64,000 nucleotides of DNA. It comes from Sulfitobacter faviae (GTDB taxonomy: Bacteria; Pseudomonadota; Alphaproteobacteria; Rhodobacterales; Rhodobacteraceae). The translations under genes and the position numbers were made by a program. The notes under the pieces are model-generated. The model made no database searches. It saw only the letters and a list, made by a program, of their open reading frames with translations, and was not told the DNA's origin. Position 1 is the stretch's first letter; each line of letters begins with the position of its first letter. The stretch spans positions 682,001 through 746,000 of the forward strand of contig NZ_PGFQ01000001.1 in NCBI RefSeq assembly GCF_029870955.1, given 5' to 3'. Below are positions 18,154 through 26,104 of this stretch, piece by piece.

Positions 18154-19086
18154 CTACTCGGCTTGATAGACCAAGCGAATCGAGATCCGCCGGTTTTCCG
18201 GCGCCAGGGGATCGACCGTGTTGATCGGTTGCGTGTCGGCCACACCCGACACCCGCATAAAGCGCGCGCCTGCGATACCTGCGGCCATCAGCGTGCGGCG
18301 CGTGGCATTGGCGCGGTCTGCCGAAAGCTCCCAATTCGTATAGCCATTGTTCGCGCCAAAGGCGGCGGCATCGGTATGGCCCACAATCTCGACCGGCTGG
18401 TTCTGTTCGGCAATCACATCGCCGATGGCCAGCAGCAGCTCGCGGGTCTTCGAGGTCACCTCGGCACTGCCCCGGGCAAAGAGCGACCGCTCATCCTGAT
18501 CGAGCACCTGAACCGTCAGCGCCCCGTTCGATTTCTCCAATCGGACATTGCGCGCCAGATCGTTCAAAGCGCTGTCCGAGGTGATCCGCTCGGCGATGTC
18601 CTCGGCCATGCGGTCGATCTCGGACTGGCGGCGCTCGGATGCCTCGATCGCGGCGAGAGTGGCGGGATCGGCTGGCGCCGCAGGTTCGGGCGCTTCGGCA
18701 TATTCCACGACCACGGCGGCAGGCTTGTCACGCAGGCGGCTGTCGAAGACCATCATCGGATTGTCGCGGCCAAAGGTCGGCTTTTGGACATTGCCGGTGT
18801 TGTCGACCGCCCCGGTCATCACCCCTGCGGCCATCAACGGGCGCAGGTCCGCCGCCGCATCCGAAGAGGATCCGCCGTCCGACACCGTGGGGGTAAAGTA
18901 ATTGGCCAGCCCGCGCAGCTTTTCCTCATCCGAGGCGGCGAGGATCCACAGCAGCAGGAAAAACGCCATCATCGCGGTCATGAAGTCCGCATAGGCCACC
19001 TTCCAACCGCCGCCATGGTGGGCGTGGCCGCCCTCCGCGTCGTAGCGCTTGATGATGATCATCGCGTTCTTCTTGTCAGCCATCAC
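18154..19086 (-). CDS. motB: Flagellar stator protein MotB
   Basis: A 310-residue stator subunit. A single membrane helix (WKVAYADFMTAMMAFFLLLW) carries the proton-binding Asp at residue 34, equivalent to Asp32 in E. coli MotB. The C-terminal OmpA-like peptidoglycan-binding domain spans roughly residues 180-305 and contains VEIVGHTDAAAFGANNGYTN and LSADRANATRRTLMAAG. MotB anchors the stator to the cell wall. It is not adjacent to motA, which lies about 1.9 kb away on the opposite strand. Confidence 0.95.
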   Translation of the reverse strand: MMADKKNAMIIIKRYDAEGGHAHHGGGWKVAYADFMTAMMAFFLLLWILAASDEEKLRGLANYFTPTVSDGGSSSDAAADLRPLMAAGVMTGAVDNTGNVQKPTFGRDNPMMVFDSRLRDKPAAVVVEYAEAPEPAAPADPATLAAIEASERRQSEIDRMAEDIAERITSDSALNDLARNVRLEKSNGALTVQVLDQDERSLFARGSAEVTSKTRELLLAIGDVIAEQNQPVEIVGHTDAAAFGANNGYTNWELSADRANATRRTLMAAGIAGARFMRVSGVADTQPINTVDPLAPENRRISIRLVYQAE

Positions 19087-19126
19087 GCGGCCTCCCGATT
19101 ACGCAAGACCGGGCACGGGGGCCAGA

Positions 19127-19597
19127 TCAGGAAAGCTCTGCGTTGTTGTCCGATTTGTCGCGGCTGTATTTGCCCAGTCCTGCGCGTTTGGCGTATTCGG
19201 CCTTGCGCTTGGAATAGCTCGGCGCGACCAGCGGCGTGTCGGCAGGCAGATTGAACATCACGCGGTATTCCGCTTCGGTCAGCCCATGTTCGGCCCCGAG
19301 GTGACGTTTCAGCATTTTGAACCCCTTGCCGCAGCACAGGCAAAAGATCGTGTCTTCGGTCATCGGCTGCTCGCCCGGTGCGGCGGTCATGCCCTGCGCC
19401 TTGGGCGCGACGGGGGCCACGGCGGCGGCGGGGATATTGGCCAATGCGGTGGCGGGGGCCTCAGCGGGGGTCGCGCGCAGACGCTCGACCAAGGTCAGGA
19501 TATCGTCGATGGTCACGTCGCTGCGGCTGGCGAACCCCGAAACGATGGTCGCAATCGCGGTATCGCTCAGATTCTGCTTGGGGGGTACATTAGGCAT
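19127..19597 (-). CDS. mucR: MucR/Ros-family zinc-finger transcriptional regulator
   Basis: A 156-residue MucR-type regulator. The prokaryotic zinc finger is intact: Cys86 and Cys89 with His99 and His104 in CLCCGKGFKMLKRHLGAEH, followed by the conserved EYRVMFNLPADTPLVAPSYS and the GLGKYSR tail. MucR/Ros proteins bind AT-rich DNA and control motility and exopolysaccharide genes in alphaproteobacteria. Here the gene sits inside the flagellar island, and TATTCTT elements occur in several nearby gaps, including its own upstream region. That these are its sites is inference. Confidence 0.9.
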   Translation of the reverse strand: MPNVPPKQNLSDTAIATIVSGFASRSDVTIDDILTLVERLRATPAEAPATALANIPAAAVAPVAPKAQGMTAAPGEQPMTEDTIFCLCCGKGFKMLKRHLGAEHGLTEAEYRVMFNLPADTPLVAPSYSKRKAEYAKRAGLGKYSRDKSDNNAELS

Positions 19598-19783
19598 GAA
19601 GCAACTTCCTTGTTAAGTTAATCTTGCCTTCTGCAAGGTTCGCGAAGCATTCAAAGAGCGCTTCGCAAGAGACGCAGCAAAGATAAAAAATTCTTCGCCG
19701 TTTATTCTTATCACGATTCGAATTGTATTTGGAACCCGCGCAAGCATTGGCAAGCACTTTTTCGCCATATCGTGCGGAATGCA
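19598..19783. promoter_or_regulatory. mucR upstream region with stem-loop and TATTCTT motif
   Basis: The 186-base gap between the unknown tail-anchored gene and mucR has a GCGAAGC/GCTTCGC inverted repeat at 19642-19666, an AT-rich stretch around 19680-19710, and TATTCTT at 19703-19709. It probably contains the mucR promoter and may be autoregulated, as is common for MucR proteins. Confidence 0.4.
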
Positions 19784-20883
19784 TCACGGCTCCATCTGCG
19801 CGACGGTCTTGAAGATCGCGCTTTTCGGGGCCGGATCGGGGCCGCGTCATTTCCGGTGGTCTGGGCGATGATCGTGCTGAACAGACCGGTCACCCCCAGC
19901 CCTGCCACCGCGATCAGCGGCACATGCAGGGACTTCCATAGGCTCTTGCGGGGTGCGGGCGGCTGCGGCGCCAATGCGGCGGGGTCGAGCAACTCAGGCT
20001 CGGGCGCCGGGGGCACCTCGATCGGCGCGCCGAACTCGACAAAGATGCCGCGCGGCATGACCGCAACCTTCACTTCGCGCCGCGCGCAGCTGTCGCTAAA
20101 GCCTGCAGGGAAGAGTTCAGCCGGGATATCGATCACCATATCATCCTTGGGCCGCCACTCTGCCGCCAGCGTGTCACGGGGGATATAAACCGATGCGAAA
20201 TCATCCCGAAAGGCGATGTCACGCACCAAGGTCGGCACCATGGGCAGCGGCTGCTCCGGGTTGGAGGCGATTCGCATCCGCCCCCCGGCGAGCCACATCT
20301 CAAGACGGACGTAGAAACACTCCCCCGGCTGCACCTCGGCAGAGGGCATATAGCCTTCGGGCGGGCCGGAGCGCAGCTTGCGGCGCTTGCGGTTGCCGAT
20401 GGGAAAGATCTTGTTGGTGCTGACGCGCTGAAACTGGTCCAATTCGGGCCGCTGGCGCATCAACTCGTCGAAATCCAGCCCCTCTTCGCGGGCGAAATTG
20501 TAGTTGATCAGATAATCCGCCGCCGTTTCCTCAAGCGTTTTGCTGTCCTGAATGGCCTTCAACAGCGCATTTTCCTCAGAGAACAACAACCTACGGCAGG
20601 GGTGGCCCTCAACCTCGGGGCTGACGGCAAAGCTTCCCACGGGACGGTCGAGGATATCCGCCACCCGGTCGAAAACTGCATGTTCTTCGTCATTGTGAAA
20701 GACCACGAACTCGCAAAGACCGGCGGCATCCATGCACAACAGCAGCCGCATCTCTTCGGGCCAGCCCGGCACGAGCACCGAAAGCTCGGAAGGATCGACG
20801 AAATAGGCGAAGGCATCGGGCTCTTGCAGAGCGTCGACATCACCCTTCAACTCTTCTTTGACCGAAAAACCACTATTCATCAT
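19784..20883 (-). CDS. Unknown tail-anchored protein divergent from motA (reading frame interrupted)
   Basis: About 366 residues. The first 300 are a soluble, acidic domain I do not recognise (AYFVDPSELSVLVPGWPEEM, GECFYVRLEMWLAGGRMRIA), followed by a Pro-rich linker and one membrane helix (VPLIAVAGLGVTGLFSTII) close to the end. The frame breaks in the G run at 19838-19841; adding one base gives a natural end, PAPKSAIFKTVAQMEP, with a stop at 19784 instead of a basic tail running to 19711. A cytoplasmic domain with a C-terminal anchor and a promoter shared with motA suggest a motor-linked role, unproven. Confidence 0.6.
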
Positions 20884-20976
20884 AGAAACCCAAGTTCTTT
20901 CCTAGATAATACTTGTATAGGCCCATTCACTCAAGGATAAAGTAAGAATAGTTTCTTTTTGGAGGCGTGTGCAGCA
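20884..20976. promoter_or_regulatory. Divergent promoter region before motA
   Basis: An AT-rich 93-base gap between divergent genes. It contains an inverted TATTCTT (AAGAATA at 20944-20950) and a strong GGAGG ribosome site just before the motA ATG at 20977. No sigma consensus was recognised. Confidence 0.45.
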
Positions 20977-21842
20977 ATGACACTCTTGCTTGGTCTTGTA
21001 ATGGTCTTCGGTCTGGTCTTTGGCGGTTTCATGCTGTCGGGGGCAATATGGACATCGTCCTGCACGCCCTTCCCTACGAGGGCATGATGATCGGCGGCGC
21101 CTCTCTGGGGGCCTTCGTGATCGCCAACTCCTTCTCGGTGGTCAAATCATCGCTGGCCGGGGTAATGCGGGTGATCAAGGGGCCGCGCTGGAAGGCGGCG
21201 GATTACAACGATCTGCTGGCGCTGATGTTCGAACTGGCACGTCTTTATAAGACCAAGGGCATCGTCGCGATGGACGAGCATATCGAAAACCCCGAGGCCA
21301 GCCCGATCTTTCAGCGCTACCCCAAGCTGATGAAAGACCATTTCCTGACCGACCTCATCGCCGATAGCTTTCGCATGATGTCGATGCAATTCGACGACCG
21401 TTTCCAGATGGAAGACGTGTTGAACCGCAAGATTAAAAAGCACCACCACGAGGCGCTGGTCTCGGCCCGCGCGATCCAAAGCATGGCTGACGGCCTGCCC
21501 GCCATCGGCATCGTCGCGGCGGTTCTGGGGGTGATCAAAACCATGTCGTCGATCGACAAGCCGCCAGAGATCCTTGGCGCGATGATCGGCGGTGCCTTGG
21601 TCGGCACTTTCCTTGGGGTTTTCCTTGCCTATTGTATGGTCCAGCCGATCGCAGGCCGGTTGGAGCAGATCGAGGAAGAAGACGGCGCGATGTATACGGT
21701 GATCCGAGATGTCATCGTGGCCATCGTGGCGGGCCACCCGCCCAGCATCTGCATCGAATTGGGCCGCGGCAACATTCCCACGACGAAACAGCCGAACTTC
21801 TCTGCCGTGGAGGCCTCGCAGCGCGAACTGCCTGCGGTATGA
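20977..21842 (+). CDS. motA: Flagellar stator protein MotA (reading frame interrupted)
   Basis: The first 21 codons (MTLLLGLVMVFGLVFGGFML) and the rest of the protein are in different frames. Adding one G in the run at 21039-21043 gives LSGGNMDIVLHALPYEG and a 288-residue MotA, the usual length. Four membrane segments are visible; SMADGLPAIGIVAAVLGVIK carries the conserved proline region of the proton channel. MotA and MotB form the stator. The ATG at 20977 has a good GGAGG site. The start at 20967 seen in the other frame is an artefact of the break. Confidence 0.9.
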
Positions 21843-22095
21843 TGCGCCCCCTGCCCCTGATCGTGCTGATCGCGCTCCTTGCCGGGCCGGGGCTGGCGGC
21901 GGGACCGGCCAAGGAGAAGGACGCGGAAGAGGTCGACAAGACCGCCGAAGCAGAGGCCCGGCTGCCCAATTCCATGCGCCGCCACGGTGTCATCGGCCAT
22001 GTCCCCCGATGGAGGGGCTGCCGCTGCTCGACGCCGCGGTGCTGGAACGGATGCGCGAGCGGCTCATCGTTCTGTCACAGGGCGCAGAGCAGTGA
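21839..22095 (+). CDS. Small exported protein between motA and fliJ-like gene (reading frame interrupted)
   Basis: The start overlaps the end of motA (ATGATG across the TGA). A Sec signal (LPLIVLIALLAGPGLAAG) is followed by a charged segment. The frame breaks in the C run at 22003-22007; one added base gives GHVPPMEGLPLLDAAVLERM and a stop at 22093-22095, making 85 residues. I do not recognise the family. Tight coupling to motA and to the next gene suggests a periplasmic or export-linked motility factor. Confidence 0.55.
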
Positions 22096-22517
22096 AGCCG
22101 AAGCGCGGCGACGGGCTGGCTGTTTTGTCACGGCTAAAACGCTTTGAGATGGAGAATGTCGCGCTGGAGATGGCCGAGGTCAACCGCGCGCTGACCCAGA
22201 TCGAAAAAGAACGCCACAGCCTGATGGAACAGCTCAACGACCGCGGCGATCCTGATGCGGTGGAATCGACGCGCGTGGTCTCGGCCTTTATCCGCAACGT
22301 CTCGGAAACCATCCACCGCAAGGAAACCGAGGCCGAGCGGCTGCGCGCCGACAGCGCGGGCATCCACGACAGGCTGAACGGGCTTTTCGCCGAGGCCAAG
22401 CGCATCGATCTGATCCGCAACCGCCGCGCCGAGGCCCGCAGGCAAGCCCTGCAAGAGGCCGAAACCGCCGCCCAAGCCGAAGGCTTTCTGTCGATCTGGC
22501 TGGACGATCAACGATAA
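22092..22517 (+). CDS. FliJ-like coiled-coil protein (putative)
   Basis: A 141-residue protein beginning at a GTG that overlaps the previous stop (GTGA). It is almost entirely a charged coiled coil (LKRFEMENVALEMAEVNRAL, IHRKETEAERLRADSAGIHD), with the size and helical pattern of FliJ, the central stalk of the flagellar export ATPase complex. FliI and FliH are not in the window. The identification is by structure type and place, since FliJ sequences diverge strongly. Confidence 0.5.
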   Translation: MKPKRGDGLAVLSRLKRFEMENVALEMAEVNRALTQIEKERHSLMEQLNDRGDPDAVESTRVVSAFIRNVSETIHRKETEAERLRADSAGIHDRLNGLFAEAKRIDLIRNRRAEARRQALQEAETAAQAEGFLSIWLDDQR

Positions 22518-22699
22518 TTACACGGCCATATCCAATTGCGGGAACTATTGTAGCAAATTCCCCTAAATAGCGAATACCGGACAAGAAAAAACCGCAATTC
22601 GATTCCATCAAAGCCCCATTGAAAATGCCGCCCTGGGGAGGGGGCGCCGAGGCCAACGCGTTTGTATTCCGGCTTCGGTATAGTTTGAGAGGATTTACG

Positions 22700-23038
22700 A
22701 TGAAGCGAAGAGGATTTTTCACCGCCGCCGCGATCGGTGCCGCGTCTTTGAGCGTCAGCCCGCTCTGCGCACAATCGGCGGAGGTGACCCTTGCCGAGGT
22801 GCGCGCCCTGTTCCAAAGCCGCGACCTTGGTGCGCGCCGGATGGTGCAGGACAGCCTGAAACACGAGGGCTATTACAAGGGGGCCATCGACGGCGCATGG
22901 GGGCCGGGGACCGAAGCCGCCTTTCGCGCGCTCATGGCCTCCGACCGCTACCAACGCCACGCGCCGACATGGACGTTTGCCCATGAGGTTCAGGTCAGCG
23001 AAACGATGTTCTTCCTGACTTCCGACGCCTATATGTGA
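22700..23038 (+). CDS. Tat-exported peptidoglycan-binding-like protein
   Basis: A 112-residue protein. The N terminus KRRGFFTAAAIGAASLS looks like a twin-arginine signal. The mature part holds one peptidoglycan-binding type 1 repeat (VQDSLKHEGYYKGAIDGAWG then PGTEAAFRALM). A GAGAGGA ribosome site supports the ATG at 22700. It lies 182 bases after the fliJ-like gene and ends at the hairpin that closes the flagellar island, so it may be unrelated to motility. Confidence 0.7.
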   Translation: MKRRGFFTAAAIGAASLSVSPLCAQSAEVTLAEVRALFQSRDLGARRMVQDSLKHEGYYKGAIDGAWGPGTEAAFRALMASDRYQRHAPTWTFAHEVQVSETMFFLTSDAYM

Positions 23039-23044
23039 CTGCGC

Positions 23045-23067
23045 CCGGGGCCCCTTTCGGGCCTCGG
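23045..23067. terminator. Bidirectional hairpin between convergent genes
   Basis: A 9-base-pair GC-rich stem with one G-T pair and a CTTTC loop lies in the 31-base gap between two convergent stops. It probably ends transcription from one or both sides. Confidence 0.5.
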
Positions 23068-23069
23068 CC

Positions 23070-23987
23070 TTACCCCGCCTCCGCGACCGCCAGTTCGGCC
23101 ATACGCAGCGCGGCGTCGCGGTTTGCCGCCACGGCGATGAACCGCGCGTTGTGACAGAACTTGGCCCCCGGCACGCCGCTTGCGGCCTCCAAATCGGCAT
23201 CCGTTAGCCCGGCCCAAGCCTCGGGCAGATCGGCGCGGGCCTCAAAGCTATCGCCGCTTTTGCGGATCGTGGTCAGGGCCCAATCCTCTCCGCGCGGGTG
23301 CACGACGAAGAGCAGGTGATCGGCTGCGGCCTTTTCCACCGCCGAGCGGAAGGGCATGCCCGTGGGCAGTTCCAAGACGCGCCCGCTGCCTGCCGCCTCA
23401 ATCGCCTGCATCACCATCGCCTCGGCCCGGCGTTTGGCGGCCTTGCCCTTGATCGCGGCCTCCACAAAGGCCTGCGCGACCGGCAGGGCGGCCATGAAGG
23501 CGCGGTCGTCGGCATCCTCACCACGTTCGTCGAAAACGGGCTTCAGCGTCTCCAAGAGCACCGGCAGGGTCATGCCCGCCAGCGGCCCCGCGACCGAGGG
23601 TTCAAGCGCGCCATTGTCGATCAGGTCGACCGGCAGCACGAAGCCCTGATCGAAACTATGGTGGATATCCTCCACATCCGCCTCGGGCACGTCAAAGCTG
23701 CGCAGATAGTCGCGGCCATAGTGCTGCCAGATCAGCCCGAAAGAGCTGTAGGGCTGACCATCCTCGCGCAGCGGTCCCGGGCGCTGGTGGTGGTCAAAGA
23801 TCAGCGCTTCGGCGTCATAGTCGCGGCCCACGTCATAGATGATCCGCCCCGCGCCGGGGGTGATCCACGCGGCATCGCGGCTGCGCATCAGCACCGCCTC
23901 TGGGTAGAGCCGGGTCAGGATGACGGAGGATAAAAGCTCATCCGCGTGAAAGCCGCCCGAATGGGTGACGAGATGGGTGATGGTCAT
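23070..23987 (-). CDS. MYG1/UPF0160-family DHH-like protein
   Basis: A 305-residue protein starting at MTITHLVTHSGGFHADELLS. The metal-binding pattern of the family is present: THSGGFHADE near the start, IYDVGRDYDAE, and FDHHQ at about residues 60-70. MYG1 in eukaryotes is an RNA exonuclease of the DHH superfamily; the bacterial members are mostly uncharacterised. It converges with the peptidoglycan-binding gene. The upstream in-frame ATG at 24023 is possible but less likely. Confidence 0.8.
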   Translation of the reverse strand: MTITHLVTHSGGFHADELLSSVILTRLYPEAVLMRSRDAAWITPGAGRIIYDVGRDYDAEALIFDHHQRPGPLREDGQPYSSFGLIWQHYGRDYLRSFDVPEADVEDIHHSFDQGFVLPVDLIDNGALEPSVAGPLAGMTLPVLLETLKPVFDERGEDADDRAFMAALPVAQAFVEAAIKGKAAKRRAEAMVMQAIEAAGSGRVLELPTGMPFRSAVEKAAADHLLFVVHPRGEDWALTTIRKSGDSFEARADLPEAWAGLTDADLEAASGVPGAKFCHNARFIAVAANRDAALRMAELAVAEAG

Positions 23988-24077
23988 GGGGCTGGCTCCG
24001 CTGCGGCTGGGGAAATCGGTCAATGGTGGCTTGCGCCCCCATACTGCGCGGTGCGGGCCAAGTGCAAGCCGCCCGCC

Positions 24078-25160
24078 CTAGCGCGACAGCGCGACCAGCG
24101 TGGCCGAGACGGGGTCGAGGATGAAGGCCCCCACCTGCGCCCGGGCCTGCGCCAACCCATCGCGCCGTTCCGGCATCAACTGCACGAGGGAAGCAAAGCG
24201 GTTATGGTGGGTGCCGTCCACCGCGCCGATGGCCGAGATATCGACTAGCAAGACGCCATAGCGTTTGGCCAGCGCCTGCACCGCCGGGGAGCTGGCACTT
24301 GTGCGCCCGATCCGAGGCCGCGCCCCGGCAAGCCCCGCCGAAATGCGCAACGCTCGGTCGTCCGGCGCCACAAGGATGGCCATGGGCGGATCAAGCGGCC
24401 CGATCACCTCAACCTGTTTGCGAAAGACATCCACGTCGATGTCGGGCGCTGCGAGGACCACATCGCTCAACCGGGCGATCACCGCATCCTGCCCCGACAG
24501 GCGCAACTGCCGCAGCGCCTCCACCACCAGCCAGCCGCCCATGCTGTGGCCGAAAAGCGTGATCTCGCCCACGTCGGGATCGGCGGCGAGGGTGCCGAGC
24601 ATGGCGGCCAGTTCATCGCGCGAATAGAGCGCCGCGTCCTTGTCCGCGACATAGCCCACCACCGTCCCCGCAGAGGGCCAAGCAAACAGGATCGGCTGTT
24701 CGGGCAAATGCCCATCCGCCGTCACCTGCGCCAAACGAAATAGCGATTCCGGGAAGGTCTGGTTGTAGCCGTGGACAAAGACCACCACGTCCTGCCGCCC
24801 CCGGCCAGAGCGGTGGATATCGAGCCCCGGCAGCGGATCGCGCGCCGTCACCGCAAAGCTGCGGCTCGGGTCTGGCTTCTCATCGGGCCATTCGATCTTG
24901 CTGGCCTCATGGTCTGGCGGGATGGCGATGGTGAACCGCTCGTAATCCAGCGCCCGCGCGCGGGCGTCGGTATAGGTGCCGGTCTGCGGATCGCGCCCGC
25001 GGGTCGAGGCCACGGTGATCGCCAAACTCTGCGCAGCTTCGGCCTCGGGCACCACGGTCAGAGTCTCCCCGCCCGGGCGCGGTGCGCAGGCCGACAGCAA
25101 GACCACCGCAACCGCGCAGAGCGTATGTAGCCCCCGGCCCCCAATCCCATGTCCCTGCAT
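24078..25160 (-). CDS. Lipoprotein alpha/beta-hydrolase (DUF900-type esterase)
   Basis: A 360-residue protein with a lipoprotein signal ending LLSAC at about residue 24. The alpha/beta-hydrolase core has VVVFVHGYNQTFPESLFRLA (oxyanion region) and the nucleophile elbow FGHSMGG; a later Asp and the His in VDGTHHNRF are plausible catalytic partners. DUF900 proteins are secreted or membrane-anchored esterases of unknown substrate. The start at 25160 is chosen because the signal begins there. Confidence 0.8.
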   Translation of the reverse strand: MQGHGIGGRGLHTLCAVAVVLLSACAPRPGGETLTVVPEAEAAQSLAITVASTRGRDPQTGTYTDARARALDYERFTIAIPPDHEASKIEWPDEKPDPSRSFAVTARDPLPGLDIHRSGRGRQDVVVFVHGYNQTFPESLFRLAQVTADGHLPEQPILFAWPSAGTVVGYVADKDAALYSRDELAAMLGTLAADPDVGEITLFGHSMGGWLVVEALRQLRLSGQDAVIARLSDVVLAAPDIDVDVFRKQVEVIGPLDPPMAILVAPDDRALRISAGLAGARPRIGRTSASSPAVQALAKRYGVLLVDISAIGAVDGTHHNRFASLVQLMPERRDGLAQARAQVGAFILDPVSATLVALSR

Positions 25161-25278
25161 AACGCCCCCCGGCCCTTCGTTCGGCGCAGTTCTAGCCCAA
25201 TTGGCCCATAAAGTCATAGACGAAAGGCCCCTGCGACTGCGACGAAACAGCCCCGCTTCTAACCTACGGCAGCCCCCT

Positions 25279-25980
25279 CTATCTGCCTGCCTCTGCCGCC
25301 AGCAGCCTGCGGCCCGTGTCGAGCACCCCGTCGACGATGTCATTGGCAATCGCCGCGCTCAGCGCCGCGCCATCGCGGGCAGTGAGGCCGGCCAGCACCT
25401 CTTTGTGGCGGTCGATCTGATAGTATTCCGCCACCTCGGTAATGACCTGCCGCTGAAACGGACCAAGTTGCAGCCAAATGCTTTCGATCATCGGCAAGGA
25501 CGCCTGCGCGGGGTTCACGGAGTAAAGCATCCGGTGGAAGGCTTGATTCAGCAGCGTCAGTTGATCCGCGTTCCGCTCGGCCACAAAACGGTCCATGCTG
25601 CCGTCGATCTCGGTCAGGCGGTCGATCACGATGTCCGAGATATAGGGCAAGGCGCGCAGGGCGGCGTGGGTCTCAACCGCGATGCGCAGGGCGACCAGCT
25701 CCTCAAACCGCTCAGGGGTCATCAGCGGCACGGTCAAGCGGCGGTTGTCCTTGATCTGGATGGCATGTTCAGAACTCAGCCGCCGCACCGCCTCGCGCAC
25801 CGGGGTCGGGCTGAGGCCGAGCCGCTCCGCAATGCCGCGCATGGTCAGCGAGGTGCCGGGCGTGATCGCGCCCAGCATGATCGCATTGCGCAGCCGTTCA
25901 TAGACATATTCCTGCGTCGTCCCGCCCGGAATTTCGGGGATTTCGGGAATGTTGAGCGCATCGTTATCGGTGTCGATCAT
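25279..25980 (-). CDS. GntR-family regulator (FCD subfamily)
   Basis: A 233-residue regulator with an N-terminal winged helix (LRNAIMLGAITPGTSLTMRG, LGLSPTPVREAVRRLS) and a C-terminal all-helical FCD ligand domain. It is divergent from the glutamine-synthetase-like gene; the 124-base gap contains two inverted repeats that could be its operators. It probably senses an amine or its product and controls the genes to its right. Confidence 0.9.
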   Translation of the reverse strand: MIDTDNDALNIPEIPEIPGGTTQEYVYERLRNAIMLGAITPGTSLTMRGIAERLGLSPTPVREAVRRLSSEHAIQIKDNRRLTVPLMTPERFEELVALRIAVETHAALRALPYISDIVIDRLTEIDGSMDRFVAERNADQLTLLNQAFHRMLYSVNPAQASLPMIESIWLQLGPFQRQVITEVAEYYQIDRHKEVLAGLTARDGAALSAAIANDIVDGVLDTGRRLLAAEAGR

Positions 25981-26044
25981 CTGGCCGCCTTTGGTCTTTC
26001 GCCGCCGACCATACGCGTGGGGCCAATTGACAGACAAGCGGATA

Positions 26045-26095
26045 GTGATATGACATTCCAACAAATGGTATCACATTTTCTGGTTCGATATCGAA
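26045..26095. promoter_or_regulatory. Candidate GntR operators between divergent genes
   Basis: GTGATA (26045-26050) and TATCAC (26069-26074) form an inverted repeat, and a perfect 12-base palindrome, TTCGATATCGAA, lies at 26084-26095, immediately before the ribosome site of the right-hand gene. Either could bind the adjacent GntR regulator or block translation start. Confidence 0.45.
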
Positions 26096-26104
26096 AGGAA
26101 CCCC

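Noticed and set aside
20967..20976. An earlier start for motA at 20967 in the frame of the main body
   Set aside because: That frame gives a non-MotA N terminus; the ATG at 20977 has the GGAGG site and encodes the true first helix before the frame break.
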